Source of the DNA: Helicobacteraceae bacterium | GTDB taxonomy: Bacteria; Campylobacterota; Campylobacteria; Campylobacterales; Sulfurimonadaceae | Direction: 5' to 3' | Length of the DNA: 64,000 bases | NCBI GenBank assembly: GCA_947498025.1 | Contig: CANMJR010000006.1 | Span: 37,558-101,557 of the forward strand | Shown: piece by piece, positions 9,201 to 18,208 of the stretch | Numbering within the stretch: position 1 is the first letter of the stretch | How the letters are laid out: each line of letters starts with the position of its first letter | Position numbers and translations under genes: made by a program | Notes under the pieces: generated by a model | Database searches by the model: none | Told to the model about the DNA's origin: nothing | Seen by the model: the letters and a program-made list of their open reading frames with translations, nothing else

Positions 9201-9939
9201 GTCTGTCAAAGCCTATTCTTACCGGCTCTATTGTGAAAGTAAAGCTATTACTGTTTGTTGAACCGTCATTATCGGTGGCGATTATAATGATATTGTTATA
9301 TGTTCCGATGGTAGTCGGAGTACCGCTTAAAACCCCTGTGTCCGAATTAAGAGTTACTCCGGCAGGTAATCCGCTATTTGAATAAGTGATGGTGTCGCCG
9401 TTTGTTTGTGTAAAATAGGTGGATGTGTTGAAGGAAAAAATAGTGCCGACAGTTGCGGTTTGAGCAGGAATTGTTCCTGCAAAGGTAGGCGGAGTTTGAG
9501 CTAGGGGAGTTCCAGTGATGGCAATATTGTCAATATAAATATCTTCTGCATTGTCATTTGTGTTCGGTTTGATTGTAATTATCGTGCTACCGCTTTCGTT
9601 TAATGTAGCAGAAAAAGTTTTTGTCTCAGTGCCGTCAATAGTATCATCTATAATTTTTGTGCCATCGACTGTTATTTCTAAGTCATCATCACTCTCCCAA
9701 GAGCTTATTTCTATTGCATCGAGTGAAAAATTTACCGTTTGATTCTCGTAGCCTACAAATGTAAAAGTCTTTGAAGCTATATCATCCCTGTCTATGCGTA
9801 ATTTACCGGATTCCTGAGTAACATTTGCTCCGCTCCATCCATCAGTATTAGATGCAAAAGTATCAGTGTCAAGCTCCACCGCACAAAGTAAAGATTCAAA
9901 TATAAAAAATAAAAATAAAAAAGAATTAAGAGCTTTCAT
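6208..9939 (-). CDS. Large MshQ-like pilus-associated lectin/adhesin
   Basis: 1243 residues, exported (signal peptide ~1-19). Reading along it: a beta-sandwich N-terminal domain (~20-140), a putative-Ig He_PIG repeat (~150-240, with LPAGVTLNSDTGVLSGTP), a Calx-beta-like domain (~240-365), an L-type lectin/ConA-like domain (~366-635, with GADGISFVLYD and GLGIDEYGN) and a C-terminal half like the DUF6701 region of MshQ (RPDSFFL and IPDHFTL motifs). It heads the pilus operon, so I infer a pilus-tip or pilus-linked adhesin that binds a carbohydrate. DNA for the lectin part is much richer in G+C than the rest (58% at 8281-8340 against 30% at 6841-6900). GGAGGTG sits 6 bases before the start. Confidence 0.75.
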   Translation of the reverse strand: MKALNSFLFLFFIFESLLCAVELDTDTFASNTDGWSGANVTQESGKLRIDRDDIASKTFTFVGYENQTVNFSLDAIEISSWESDDDLEITVDGTKIIDDTIDGTETKTFSATLNESGSTIITIKPNTNDNAEDIYIDNIAITGTPLAQTPPTFAGTIPAQTATVGTIFSFNTSTYFTQTNGDTITYSNSGLPAGVTLNSDTGVLSGTPTTIGTYNNIIIIATDNDGSTNSNSFTFTIEPVRIGFDRLVYQTFEDTASGYDTSNLASLTVKLSQAVDYPVTLSYTTHDATAIATSSGGTDYYSQNSSLTFAAGEISKTVSIAIIHDEPIELDENFTVVLTNPQPSSTVVLDTNSTATVTILQQATAPICYADNFNAASLDTTWRTLFSSGGFTPQIVSNRLRLTSAQGNISTAITKDYEFRASQNLIIAEFTHYAYGGSGADGISFVLYDTAVGASPTVGAFGGSLGYAQKSNPGSDCTVVGGCPGFQGGWLGLGIDEYGNYSNPTEGRLGTGTNSGFRANAVAIRGQGNGQSGYTYLAGTGSLTPALWTAGATANPGDKFKMTVDARNPAHLYITLERNTGSGYQVVIDRFDAVASQGASPAFVRLAMTGSTGGSTNIHEIDDLTVWGICGPYTTAPTAGVFDAWDTFRSVDDRNISTKIVNQDFNLTIASLNSANNATQLKSAGKGTYYRLWDSTANTSKTPYTFFDANASASITSPAFNILSSTQDMKVQFKFCADYNGTAYDVKQDITCTSQNVCHSALVTVNTPCYREKFSSDNFAIRPDSFFLSAPSGENINLLTSAQDYNFSVTAKQYGTANAADDYNITAANLVLSLARTMYQPSNTVDDTLNGTLSFSTTPFNFADGNAGALIKFNDVGKVNIELRDTTWATVDSDDTSGDCNMTGRYICGDINSTFIPDHFTLSAVHLNNNGVQTFTYLSDDLNMSAHLDVNVSAKNLDNNTTQNFKSGSWENPVDINMSVVSAASTPTIIKDDINETQNLGFSLGAITIPWSETNATKKLMFNFDRDVNDSKNPFMINGSEVTVAAKSTYTDSGTTKIVTGSSVADQNATFIYGHTHAPRYRFSSNTETALIYFESFCYATDSSGTTCNKTLLPNGNGSLSTDDPRWFINTLHTSTSGNAGSVNQRGFAIGAGFVTGSIDSSVTPAQAALNYNASGTKGYPYKTTMENNASSWLIYNKYNAAATKNEFEVEFEGSSSQWTGKHETNTTTIKSGTDKTNRRTMW

Positions 9940-9967
9940 GACGACACCTCCGTGATGAACTTGTTGT

Positions 9968-9973
9968 ATTATA
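9968..9973 (-). promoter_or_regulatory. -10 box for the pilus operon
   Basis: Reads TATAAT on the minus strand about 29 bases upstream of the large lectin gene, which also has an unusually strong GGAGGTG ribosome binding site. Inferred by position. Confidence 0.45.
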
Positions 9974-10050
9974 TATCATAATAGCGGCATGTGGAGTTAA
10001 TAGTTTTTAAAAAGTTTTTAATTACTGGAAGAAAAAGTGTTAGAAGTAAT

Positions 10051-10072
10051 TTTCACATGCGACCATGTGAAA
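10051..10072 (-). terminator. Hairpin at the end of fliW
   Basis: TTTCACATG, loop cgac, CATGTGAAA: a perfect 9-bp stem placed immediately after the fliW stop on the minus strand. In the minus direction it is followed shortly by a T-rich stretch. Likely a terminator. Confidence 0.55.
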
Positions 10073-10074
10073 AT

Positions 10075-10455
10075 TTATTTATTTAAAAACGAAGATATCT
10101 TCTCTGCTACGCCGTATTCTCTTGACTCGCCGAGTATTATTTGGGCGGCTTTGTTGTTGTCCGTATTAAATATAAGCGGACCGACAAAGTTGATTATTGA
10201 CTCTTCTATCGGTGTTTGAATGAGAATAATATTAAAAATAAGCAGATTGGATTTTTCGTCAATCTCTAAAATTTTTTTAGCACTCGGAGGAACCTGAAAA
10301 TCGTACTCCCTCAGAACAAAAGGATTTATCAGCGTAAAAGCGATATGCTCATTGCTGAGGGCTTTCATCTTCATAAAAATATCATCTATCTTTTCCAATT
10401 CTACCTCTTTTAGATCTTCAAAACCTAGAATGGGCATACATATATCAAATTTCAT
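10075..10455 (-). CDS. fliW: Flagellar assembly factor FliW
   Basis: FliW binds flagellin and, in many bacteria, antagonises CsrA so that flagellin translation follows flagellin export. The protein starts MKFDICMPILGFEDL and contains the core pattern around FTLINPFVL and a late IINFVGPLIFN segment, typical of the family. Length 126 residues is usual. The start at 10455 is preferred to an in-frame ATG at 10500, because AAAGG lies upstream of it and the FliW domain begins there. csrA is encoded about 42 kb away in this window, so the partner is present though unlinked. Confidence 0.85.
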   Translation of the reverse strand: MKFDICMPILGFEDLKEVELEKIDDIFMKMKALSNEHIAFTLINPFVLREYDFQVPPSAKKILEIDEKSNLLIFNIILIQTPIEESIINFVGPLIFNTDNNKAAQIILGESREYGVAEKISSFLNK

Positions 10456-10576
10456 AGAAAACCTTTGGTTAAAATTGCTTGATTCTATCACTTTAAGCAT
10501 AAAATATACCTACTTTAAAGAGATATATATCTCTTTTTGATAGAATAAGAATCTATTTTAATTAGGATTATAATAT

Positions 10577-11341
10577 ATGAAAGTTAAAACAAAACTTACT
10601 AAAACAAAACTTGCAATGATGATAGTTGTTGCTACTCTGTTCTTTGGCGGATGTACAAAAGATGCAGAGGAATACAACAAACCAGCCGCTTATTGGTACG
10701 CAAAAGTTGTAGATTCAATCTCTAATAATAACTTGGAAAAAGCAGATGACTATTACAGTTCACTTCAAGGTGAGCATGTAGGCTCTCCTCTCCTGCCTGA
10801 AGCTACAATGATTTTGGCTATCGCTCACATGCACTACGAAGAGTATGTTTTAAGTGAATATTTTTTAAATGAGTATGTGACAAGATATGCAAATCCAAAT
10901 GAGAGAGAGTTTGCAGAGTTTTTAAAAATTAAATCAAAATATTTGGCTCTGCCAAATCCGAGACGCGATCAGGTACTTATAAATGAAGCGATTACGGAGA
11001 GTGAAAAGTTTAAAAGCAACTATCCAAACTCTATGTATTATGGCATCGTCGATACTATGCTAACAAATCTCTACATGGCGGCGGCATCTCTCAATGAATC
11101 TATTTCAGACCTATATACGAGACTCGACAAGCCAAAAAGTGCGAAATATTACAAAACTATTCAGAACCAGCCATGGATAAAATGGGAAAATGTTGATAGA
11201 GACAATACTCCTTGGTACCGTGAATGGTTTGAGGGAGACGGAACTTCTAGCTGGTACGGCTTTTTGATTCCTCACATAAGAAGTGTTGTTTCAAGAAACT
11301 CTGTGAGTGAAACAGAGACAAATAGTACAAGAGGAGAATAG
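10577..11341 (+). CDS. bamD: Outer membrane assembly lipoprotein BamD
   Basis: Essential lipoprotein of the BAM complex that inserts outer-membrane proteins. N-terminus is basic and hydrophobic with lipobox FFGGC (Cys at residue 26). Then come TPR-like helical repeats from about residue 35 (pattern YWYAKVVDSISNNNLEKA and LLPEATMILAIAHMHYEEY). Length 254 is in the normal range. The C-terminal tail with WYREWFEGDG is typical of the Campylobacterota form. lon begins 2 bases after the stop, so the two are probably cotranscribed. A TATAAT lies so close to the start (10569-10574) that it is unlikely to be the only promoter. Confidence 0.88.
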   Translation: MKVKTKLTKTKLAMMIVVATLFFGGCTKDAEEYNKPAAYWYAKVVDSISNNNLEKADDYYSSLQGEHVGSPLLPEATMILAIAHMHYEEYVLSEYFLNEYVTRYANPNEREFAEFLKIKSKYLALPNPRRDQVLINEAITESEKFKSNYPNSMYYGIVDTMLTNLYMAAASLNESISDLYTRLDKPKSAKYYKTIQNQPWIKWENVDRDNTPWYREWFEGDGTSSWYGFLIPHIRSVVSRNSVSETETNSTRGE

Positions 11342-11343
11342 TT

Positions 11344-13761
11344 ATGAAACTGAGTAATTATGGTCAATTTCCTGCAGATATACCTGTAATAGCGGAGGAT
11401 GAGCTTTTTTTGTATCCATTCATGATTTCACCGCTCTTTTTGAGCGATGAGAACAACATAGAAGCTGCAACAAAAGCAATAAACGAGAACTCTCTGGTAA
11501 TTGTATGTTCAGCCAAACCTTCCCATGAGGGTGAAAGAAAATTTGATTCGCTCTATGACGTCGGTGTTGTAGGTTCAATCATGAGAAAAGTCTCTCTTCC
11601 GGATGGAAGAATAAAAGTTCTCTTTCAAGGCTTGGCAAGAGCTCAAATGCTTTATGAAGTGCAAGAACATCCTCTTGTTGCGCATGTTAAAATCTTGGAA
11701 GCTACAAATACAAGCTCGCTGAAAATTGATGCGATTTTAGAGATAGTTCGTGAAAAAGTGAGAACACTCTCCGGCGTGAGCAACTATTTTCCTCCGGATT
11801 TGCTCAGAACAATAGAAGAGAATCATGACTATAACCGAATAATTGATCTGATATGCAGCACTGTGAAGCTAAAAAAAGAGCAGGCGTATAAACTTTTCGT
11901 AGAGACGGATACCGAAAAAAGATTTTTGCTTCTAATCGATTATCTTATAGAGGAGATAGAGGCGAACAAGCTTCAAAAAGAGATTCGCTCAAAAGTGCAT
12001 ACGCATATAGAAAAAGTGAATAAAGAGTACTTCCTAAAAGAGCAGTTGAAGCAGATTCAAAAAGAGTTGGGAGCAGATACGGCTAGGGAAGAGGAGCTTG
12101 ACGAGTATAGAAAAAAATTAGAGGCAAAAAAAGAGAAGATGGGTAAAGATGCCTATAAAGAGATAGCAAAGCAGGTGGAGAGATTTTCACGCATGCACCC
12201 CGACTCTTCAGATGCTTCTATGACTCAAACCTATCTCGATTGGGTTTTAGAGATTCCTTTTGGAGATAAATCTAAAAAAGCTCTAAAAATTTCTGATGTT
12301 GAAACACAGCTCGATAAAGACCACTTCTCGCTGGAAAAAGCAAAAAAAAGAATAGTGGAGTATTTTGCCGTTAAAGAGCTTTTGGAACTCCGAGGAGTGA
12401 GCAATCAACAGACGGCAGGGGCAATTCTCTGCTTTTATGGACCTCCTGGGGTCGGTAAAACTTCTCTTGCAAACTCAATAGCTACGGCGCTCAAACGCCC
12501 ACTCATTAGAATTGCACTTGGCGGATTAGAGGATGTAAATGAACTGAGAGGTCACAGAAGAACCTATGTTGGAGCCATGCCGGGGCGAATCACGCAAGGA
12601 CTGATTGATGCTAAAAAGATGAATCCCGTCATTGTTTTGGATGAGATAGACAAAGTAAGCCGTTCACAAAGGGGAGACCCGACTGCCGCACTTTTAGAAA
12701 TTCTTGACCCAGAGCAGAATAAGGAGTTTAGAGACTACTATCTTAACTTCAACATCGATTTAAGCAATGTGATTTTTATTGCAACAGCAAACGATATAGG
12801 CAATATACCGACTCCGCTTCGTGATAGAATGGAGTTTATAGCGGTGAGTTCCTACACGCCTCAGGAGAAGTTTGAAATTGCTAAGAGATATTTGATTCCT
12901 CAAGAGTTGAAAAAACATGGTCTAAAAAATTCTGAAGTCAGTATCTCTCAACCCGCTTTAAAAGAGCTTATCCACAGTTATACCCGTGAAGCAGGCGTTA
13001 GAAACCTTCGCCGCCGCATAGCCGACATGTGCAGAAAAGTGGCTAAAGATGTACTACAAAATCCAAAACTTGATAAAGTTTCGGTAAGTTTGAAGAATCT
13101 CAAAGAGTTCTTTGAGAAAAGTGTTTTTGAGATAGAAAAGACGGATAAAATCCCTGTTGTCGGTGTTGTGAACGGGCTTGCATGGACGGCGGTCGGAGGC
13201 GATGTTCTCAAAATAGAGAGTATCCGCATCAAGGGCAAGGGCAACCTGCAGTTAACGGGCAGCCTAGGCGATGTCATGAAAGAGTCGGCTAGAATTGCGA
13301 TGAGCGTTGTTAAAACTCTCATTGATACAAAAAAGATAAAAATAGCACCGGAGAATATTCCTCTTACATTTGAGGAGACTAAAGATAATACAGTAGTTGA
13401 TCCGAGTGAAGTGTATAAAAGATATGATTTACACATACATGTTCCCGATGGAGCAACACCAAAAGATGGACCGAGTGCAGGTATCGCCATGGTAAGTGTA
13501 ATTGCATCTATTTTAAGTTCACAAAAAATTCGTTCAGAGATAGCTATGACGGGAGAAGTCTCTTTAAGCGGAGATGTTCTTCCTATCGGCGGACTCAAAG
13601 AGAAGCTCATTGCTGCCCATAAGGCCGGAATGTCAAAAGTTCTCATTCCTGCAAAAAATTATGAGAGAGATTTAGAAGATATTCCAAAAGAAGTCAGAGA
13701 GACTTTAGAGATAATCGGAGTGAGCAGGATAGAAGAGGTTTTAAAACAGATTTTGATATAA
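11344..13761 (+). CDS. lon: ATP-dependent protease Lon
   Basis: Cytoplasmic AAA+ serine protease that degrades misfolded and regulatory proteins. The N-terminal LAN domain spans ~1-200, coiled coil ~200-290, Walker A GPPGVGKT at 366-373, Walker B ILDEIDK-type VLDEIDK around 430, and a C-terminal peptidase domain with the catalytic Ser in DGPSAGIAM and the downstream catalytic Lys in GGLKEKLIAAHKAG. 805 residues is the family norm. AGGAG ends about 7 bases before the ATG. A 12-bp hairpin shared with the convergent kinase gene follows the stop. Confidence 0.97.
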   Translation: MKLSNYGQFPADIPVIAEDELFLYPFMISPLFLSDENNIEAATKAINENSLVIVCSAKPSHEGERKFDSLYDVGVVGSIMRKVSLPDGRIKVLFQGLARAQMLYEVQEHPLVAHVKILEATNTSSLKIDAILEIVREKVRTLSGVSNYFPPDLLRTIEENHDYNRIIDLICSTVKLKKEQAYKLFVETDTEKRFLLLIDYLIEEIEANKLQKEIRSKVHTHIEKVNKEYFLKEQLKQIQKELGADTAREEELDEYRKKLEAKKEKMGKDAYKEIAKQVERFSRMHPDSSDASMTQTYLDWVLEIPFGDKSKKALKISDVETQLDKDHFSLEKAKKRIVEYFAVKELLELRGVSNQQTAGAILCFYGPPGVGKTSLANSIATALKRPLIRIALGGLEDVNELRGHRRTYVGAMPGRITQGLIDAKKMNPVIVLDEIDKVSRSQRGDPTAALLEILDPEQNKEFRDYYLNFNIDLSNVIFIATANDIGNIPTPLRDRMEFIAVSSYTPQEKFEIAKRYLIPQELKKHGLKNSEVSISQPALKELIHSYTREAGVRNLRRRIADMCRKVAKDVLQNPKLDKVSVSLKNLKEFFEKSVFEIEKTDKIPVVGVVNGLAWTAVGGDVLKIESIRIKGKGNLQLTGSLGDVMKESARIAMSVVKTLIDTKKIKIAPENIPLTFEETKDNTVVDPSEVYKRYDLHIHVPDGATPKDGPSAGIAMVSVIASILSSQKIRSEIAMTGEVSLSGDVLPIGGLKEKLIAAHKAGMSKVLIPAKNYERDLEDIPKEVRETLEIIGVSRIEEVLKQILI

Positions 13762-13770
13762 AAGAGTGTA

Positions 13771-13799
13771 AAGATAGCTCAAGTGATTGAGGCTATCTT
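13771..13799. terminator. Bidirectional terminator between lon and the hybrid kinase
   Basis: Arms AAGATAG+CTCAA and TTGAG+CTATCTT pair over 12 bp with a single bulged G and a gtga loop. The hairpin begins 10 bases after the lon stop and overlaps the end of the convergent kinase gene, so it can end transcripts from both sides. Confidence 0.6.
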
Positions 13800-16414
13800 C
13801 TAATCAACCTTTCAAACAAGACTTTCATTGAATCTTTATTAATCACATTGTGAATTACTTCATCAAAAGATTCATCCAGCAGAGGGTCGTCCTGCATTGA
13901 TGGATTGTATATTAAAACAAGTTTTGTGTCTAGTATTAAATTCTCACTCAACTCTTTTGCTCTGTCGGCAAAAAGAGCTACATTAACATTCTCAAACTCT
14001 TTGTCAAACAGAACAATTTTATAGATAGATAATGCCATAAGTTCATCTAGCTCATCTTTCGTGTCGGCAACATCATAAGAATAGCCCAAAGATTTTAGTA
14101 TCTGAATATAAAGTTTTGATTCAAAAGAGCTTTTTTTAACAAGAAGAACATCCGCTTTGTAGTTTGGTTTCTCATCTTTGATGCGTACCTCCTCCGGCGT
14201 TGCAATCTCTTTTGGTTCAGCCGGCATCTCATGAAAGCTTTCTTCCGTAATTATCTGTATATCATCAAGGTCATCCCCTTCTTCTATGACGAGAATGTCA
14301 TCAGGATTCTTCGGCATTAGCGTAGTTTCTACAAGCTTGACAACCTTTTTATCAATCACTTCTGAAACTGTTTTTACCTCTTCTTTTACCTCGGGAGCTG
14401 CCTCAACTACCTCTTCTTTTTGCTCTTTTATCTCTTCATCAATGATATGCTCAGATAAATAGTGACTAAGATGAGAGATTATTTCGTTGCGGACTAATGG
14501 CTTGGATGTATATTCATCCAACCCCGCTTCTAAAAATTTATCTCTGTCGTCTTTGAGTGCATTGGCTGTCAATGCAATAATAGGCACATGCGGCAGATTA
14601 GAATCTCTTTCATACTTTAAAATCTCTTTTGTAGCTTCAAGTCCGTCAAGAAGCGGCATTTGAATATCCATAAAAATCATATCAAAATTTTCATCTTTTC
14701 TTTTTTGAACTGCTTCAAGACCATTTTTGGCAATTGTTATAGTTAAACCTAAATCTTCAAGGGTTCTTTTGATTAATTTTTGGTTAATTACATTGTCTTC
14801 TGCAACTAGAACATTTGCTCTAAATTTTGATTTCTCGGCGTTAAATGTCTTTGGAATCAGTGCCGTATCCGTGAGTGTTTTTTTATCAACTGAATGTTGT
14901 TTCATAAAACTTGAAAGAATATTTTTTATTTTTGAAGCAGTTAACGGCTCATATATTGTTTTAAATATATTCAAATTTAAAGAGTCTATTGTTTTCATAT
15001 GAGAAGATTTTGTGAGTACAATAAGTTTCTGAGGAAGAGATGAATAAAGAGAAAGCATATTTTCATCAGTATAATCATAGTCAACAAAGAGAATGTCATA
15101 CCTCTCATGTTTGCTAATATTTATTAACTCATCCATGTCTTTAACCATTGTATAGGTTACCCCGTAGTAGGTCAAATAATCATGAAGATACTTCTCTTGC
15201 TGCTTCGTCTTATTGGTGCCTTTGAGTATTAAAGCCTTAATGGTGCTAAAATCATGTTTTTCATCTCCAGCGGCCGTATTAAGCTCTTTAAAATCAATTT
15301 GAAAAGAGAAGGTTGCTCCAGGTCCGCTTTCGCTCTGAAGGTGTAATTTACCGCCCATAAGTTCAACAAATTTACTTGAAATTGTAAGCCCAAGACCTAC
15401 GCCGTTATATTTACGGGTTATTGAGCTATCAGCTTGTGTAAATGCCTCAAATATTTTAAATTTCTGCTCATCGGTTACCCCAATGCCGCTATCTTGAACC
15501 TCAAATTTAACTCTGGCGATTCCATCTTTTGCTTCAAGTCTATGAATATTTACATTAATTGCGCCTGCCGAAGGTGTGAACTTAACAGCATTGGAGAGCA
15601 GATTTATTAAGATTTCTTTAATTTTTGTTGGGTCACCTTTGAGGTGGTACTTTAATTTAGGGTCGATAAAGAATCCTAACTCAATATGCTTCTCACCGGC
15701 TCTCACTGCATAAATTTCTACAACTTTCTCAAACTCCTCAATAGGATTGAATACTACCTCTTCAAGTTCAAGATGATTGTTCTCTATTTTTGAAAAATCA
15801 AGAATATTATTTATTATTTCAAGAAGGTTTTTTGAACTTGTTTCAATAATATCAACAAACTCAAGTTGCTCTTCCCCTAGTCCTGTATCTCTTAAAAGGT
15901 CTGCAAAACCAACTATGCCATTAAGAGGTGTTCTTATTTCATGAGACATATTCGCTAAAAACATAGATTTTGCTTCATTGGCTTCTTGAGCCGCTTCTTT
16001 ATCTTCGCAGGTTTGAGCAATAATTGTTTTGAGTAGGGTATATGCAATAAACATGCCGTTTTGGGAGTTAAGGTTTATGTCTGCGATATCACCGTAATTC
16101 TCTTTTTTATTTTCATCAATTGTATTTAATACAGCTTGCAGGTTTTCTCTGTTTAATGAAATTTCTTCTGATATAAAATAGCCGACAACCGCTAAAACAA
16201 CTGTTACAAACCATGCGATTAACGAAAGTATAAAAAAATCTAAAGCCTGTTTTTGAATATCAACTATCAAAACTTTATCAACGATTTTTATCTGTTCGCC
16301 GATGGATTTGAGTATAGAGTAGGATTCATAGACATAGTAAGTCGTAATTAAAAACAGGATAGATAAAAGCAGTAAACCTACAAATTGGAGTCTATTTTGT
16401 TGCCATAGTTTCAT
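13793..16414 (-). CDS. Hybrid sensor histidine kinase with receiver domains
   Basis: 873-residue membrane kinase. Two transmembrane helices (~11-31 and ~58-81) enclose a small periplasmic loop. HisKA follows with phospho-His158 in [11 protein letters not shown], then HATPase_c (~255-375; N box [11 protein letters not shown]1 DSGIG, G2 GVGLGL). A degenerate receiver-like domain lies at ~390-500, a good receiver domain at ~533-655 with phospho-Asp583 in FMDIQMP, and a further receiver-like domain makes up the C-terminus. It is 3 bases downstream of a gene with Hpt domains, so a His-Asp-His phosphorelay between them is likely. The stimulus and final target are unknown. Confidence 0.9.
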   Translation of the reverse strand: MKLWQQNRLQFVGLLLLSILFLITTYYVYESYSILKSIGEQIKIVDKVLIVDIQKQALDFFILSLIAWFVTVVLAVVGYFISEEISLNRENLQAVLNTIDENKKENYGDIADINLNSQNGMFIAYTLLKTIIAQTCEDKEAAQEANEAKSMFLANMSHEIRTPLNGIVGFADLLRDTGLGEEQLEFVDIIETSSKNLLEIINNILDFSKIENNHLELEEVVFNPIEEFEKVVEIYAVRAGEKHIELGFFIDPKLKYHLKGDPTKIKEILINLLSNAVKFTPSAGAINVNIHRLEAKDGIARVKFEVQDSGIGVTDEQKFKIFEAFTQADSSITRKYNGVGLGLTISSKFVELMGGKLHLQSESGPGATFSFQIDFKELNTAAGDEKHDFSTIKALILKGTNKTKQQEKYLHDYLTYYGVTYTMVKDMDELINISKHERYDILFVDYDYTDENMLSLYSSLPQKLIVLTKSSHMKTIDSLNLNIFKTIYEPLTASKIKNILSSFMKQHSVDKKTLTDTALIPKTFNAEKSKFRANVLVAEDNVINQKLIKRTLEDLGLTITIAKNGLEAVQKRKDENFDMIFMDIQMPLLDGLEATKEILKYERDSNLPHVPIIALTANALKDDRDKFLEAGLDEYTSKPLVRNEIISHLSHYLSEHIIDEEIKEQKEEVVEAAPEVKEEVKTVSEVIDKKVVKLVETTLMPKNPDDILVIEEGDDLDDIQIITEESFHEMPAEPKEIATPEEVRIKDEKPNYKADVLLVKKSSFESKLYIQILKSLGYSYDVADTKDELDELMALSIYKIVLFDKEFENVNVALFADRAKELSENLILDTKLVLIYNPSMQDDPLLDESFDEVIHNVINKDSMKVLFERLIRR

Positions 16415-16417
16415 GTG

Positions 16418-18019
16418 TCATCCCTCTATTTTTGAGATTTTTAAAATTATAGTATCAATCTGCTCTATAGCTTTTTTGGCTACTTTCATGTCCTCTGTAC
16501 CTATAATAGTTTCTAATTCCACAGTTAAATCGGAGATTCTCATGTTATCGCTCATCCCCTTGAGTTTGATGGCATTTAATTTGCACATGCCCGGATTGTT
16601 TGATTCTATGGCACTGTGAATAGAGTTGCAGAGAACTCCGCTCTCTAAAATATAATCTTCAAAAAGCTCACAAAAGGTTTCATCATCCAATCCTATTTCA
16701 GCTGCAGCTTGCTTTTTATTGTATGTTATCTCTTCTGCTGCTGCTTCGAGTGTTGGCTCTATTTTTGGGCTCTCCTCAACTTTCGGAGCCTCGATAACAT
16801 CCTCTTTGAAGCTGATAATTAAATCATCCTCTTCTGCTTTTATCTTAAGAGAGGGTTTCGCCTCCGCCGGAGCATCCTGTTTAAAATCGAGAACAAAATC
16901 ATCGTCGCTGCTCTCCTGAACTTTTATCTCTTGCATCGGCTCTAATTTAATCTGTTCCTCGTTTTTTGGAGCCACACTTTTTTTGTGCAGATAAACCTCC
17001 TCACCCGAGAGCTTTGCGATTATTTTATAGAATAGCTCCAAGTTTAATTTGATTTGGGTGAGATTATCCGATGTGTTTATGGTTGTTAAAGCATCTAAGG
17101 CGTCTTCTATTCTTAAATTACCGGCAACGCCTTTTAGCTTATGAGAGAGTGTTTTTATCTGCGCTATATCCCCGTTTTCTAATGCATTGTAGAGCTCACT
17201 CTTAAACTCTTTTGTTTGGAGAACAAAATCCTCAATGAACTCTTCGATTAAATCAACCGGAAGTCCCAACTCGCTAGATGCTATTCTTGGGTCATAATTG
17301 TACTCTCCCTCAAATTCCTCTTCGATTTCTTCTCTAAGCTCTTTGTTTTTCTCTTTTATCTCTTCATTGTAAATAAACTCATCTCTAACTTGTGGAGCAC
17401 CAATATCTATCTTCACGGCAATTTCTGTCTCTTGGGGAAGGACTTCAATTGGAACCGGCTCTATAACAATTTTTTCTGGGGCACTCTCTTCTAAAATTTT
17501 TACGACTTCAGGAGTCGTCGGAATCTCAATATCCGAAATTTCTTCAACAAGGAGTTCGGCACTTTTTGCAGTTGGAATCTCTTGGATATCATCAGAATTT
17601 TTTGGACTGTTTACTATGTTAGGAGTTTTGTTTTGTGTTATTGGGGTTGTTTTATTAAAAGAGCTACTGAGAGAAATATCCTCTTGATTGCCTAGTTCTC
17701 TCAAATTTTGCAGAGTGACCATGTAGGCTTTAGAGGATGGTTTGTCGTTAAGATAGAGAGTTTTTATATTCAAATTGCATCTGAAGGTTTTAGAGTTGAC
17801 ACAAACAAGAGCTTTTTGGCTCTCAGAGTCATCCGCACACTCCACAAAATCTATCCAGTGAACATGTTTAAAGTTATGCACAAATCCCGGTTCTTTAACA
17901 AAAAAATCAGCAAAATCATTCGTTTGGGTTAAAAGGGCAGAGAGGTCCGTAAAACCAAGAGTTTTTAAATCTTGCTCGTCCATGCCAACGAACTCTTTTT
18001 TGTAATTATATATTAGCAT
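16418..18019 (-). CDS. Hpt-domain phosphorelay protein with PAS-like N-terminus
   Basis: 533 residues. The first ~105 look PAS-like (VGMDEQDLKTLGF). A long acidic, low-complexity linker follows, then an Hpt domain around 250-340 with the phospho-acceptor His293 in LSHKLKGVAGNL. Another acidic linker leads to a second Hpt-like helix bundle around 435-530. In that second copy the His position is Ile484 (LNAIKLKGMSDN), so it cannot accept phosphate. The gene immediately precedes the hybrid kinase on the same strand, and the pair probably form one relay. The start at 18019 has AGGAAAAG upstream. Confidence 0.75.
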   Translation of the reverse strand: MLIYNYKKEFVGMDEQDLKTLGFTDLSALLTQTNDFADFFVKEPGFVHNFKHVHWIDFVECADDSESQKALVCVNSKTFRCNLNIKTLYLNDKPSSKAYMVTLQNLRELGNQEDISLSSSFNKTTPITQNKTPNIVNSPKNSDDIQEIPTAKSAELLVEEISDIEIPTTPEVVKILEESAPEKIVIEPVPIEVLPQETEIAVKIDIGAPQVRDEFIYNEEIKEKNKELREEIEEEFEGEYNYDPRIASSELGLPVDLIEEFIEDFVLQTKEFKSELYNALENGDIAQIKTLSHKLKGVAGNLRIEDALDALTTINTSDNLTQIKLNLELFYKIIAKLSGEEVYLHKKSVAPKNEEQIKLEPMQEIKVQESSDDDFVLDFKQDAPAEAKPSLKIKAEEDDLIISFKEDVIEAPKVEESPKIEPTLEAAAEEITYNKKQAAAEIGLDDETFCELFEDYILESGVLCNSIHSAIESNNPGMCKLNAIKLKGMSDNMRISDLTVELETIIGTEDMKVAKKAIEQIDTIILKISKIEG

Positions 18020-18069
18020 TTACTTTTCCTATTTTTTATCATTTAAAAAAACTTCGTGATATACTCCAA

Positions 18070-18175
18070 AAATCTCACAAAACTTGCTTTGTGTAGCTTT
18101 AGGGGGTTGTAGGGACATCTGTCCCAGCCACTCAAACGGACGAGTTCGTTTGAGTGCATAACATCAGATACAAGG
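18070..18175 (+). repeat. Dispersed hairpin repeat, copy A
   Basis: One of three related copies in the window (others at 35680 and 48012). Hairpin I: CACAAA/TTTGTG (18076-18093). Conserved link: TAGCTTTAGGGGG. Hairpin II: GGGACA/TGTCCC (18112-18125). Hairpin III: arms CACTCAAACGGAC and GTTCGTTTGAGTG (18129-18156). Tail: TAACATCAGATA then CAAGG. Here it lies between minus-strand genes (downstream of uvrC, upstream of the Hpt gene), opposite to their transcription, so it is unlikely to be a leader of either. No left terminal repeat was found for this copy. Confidence 0.8.
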
Positions 18176-18208
18176 GCAAAATATATCATAATAGAATAAA
18201 AATGAAAC

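Noticed and set aside
12978..13646. Long open frame on the minus strand inside lon
   Set aside because: It mirrors the lon coding frame, has no ribosome binding site and no recognisable domain; lon itself is certain.
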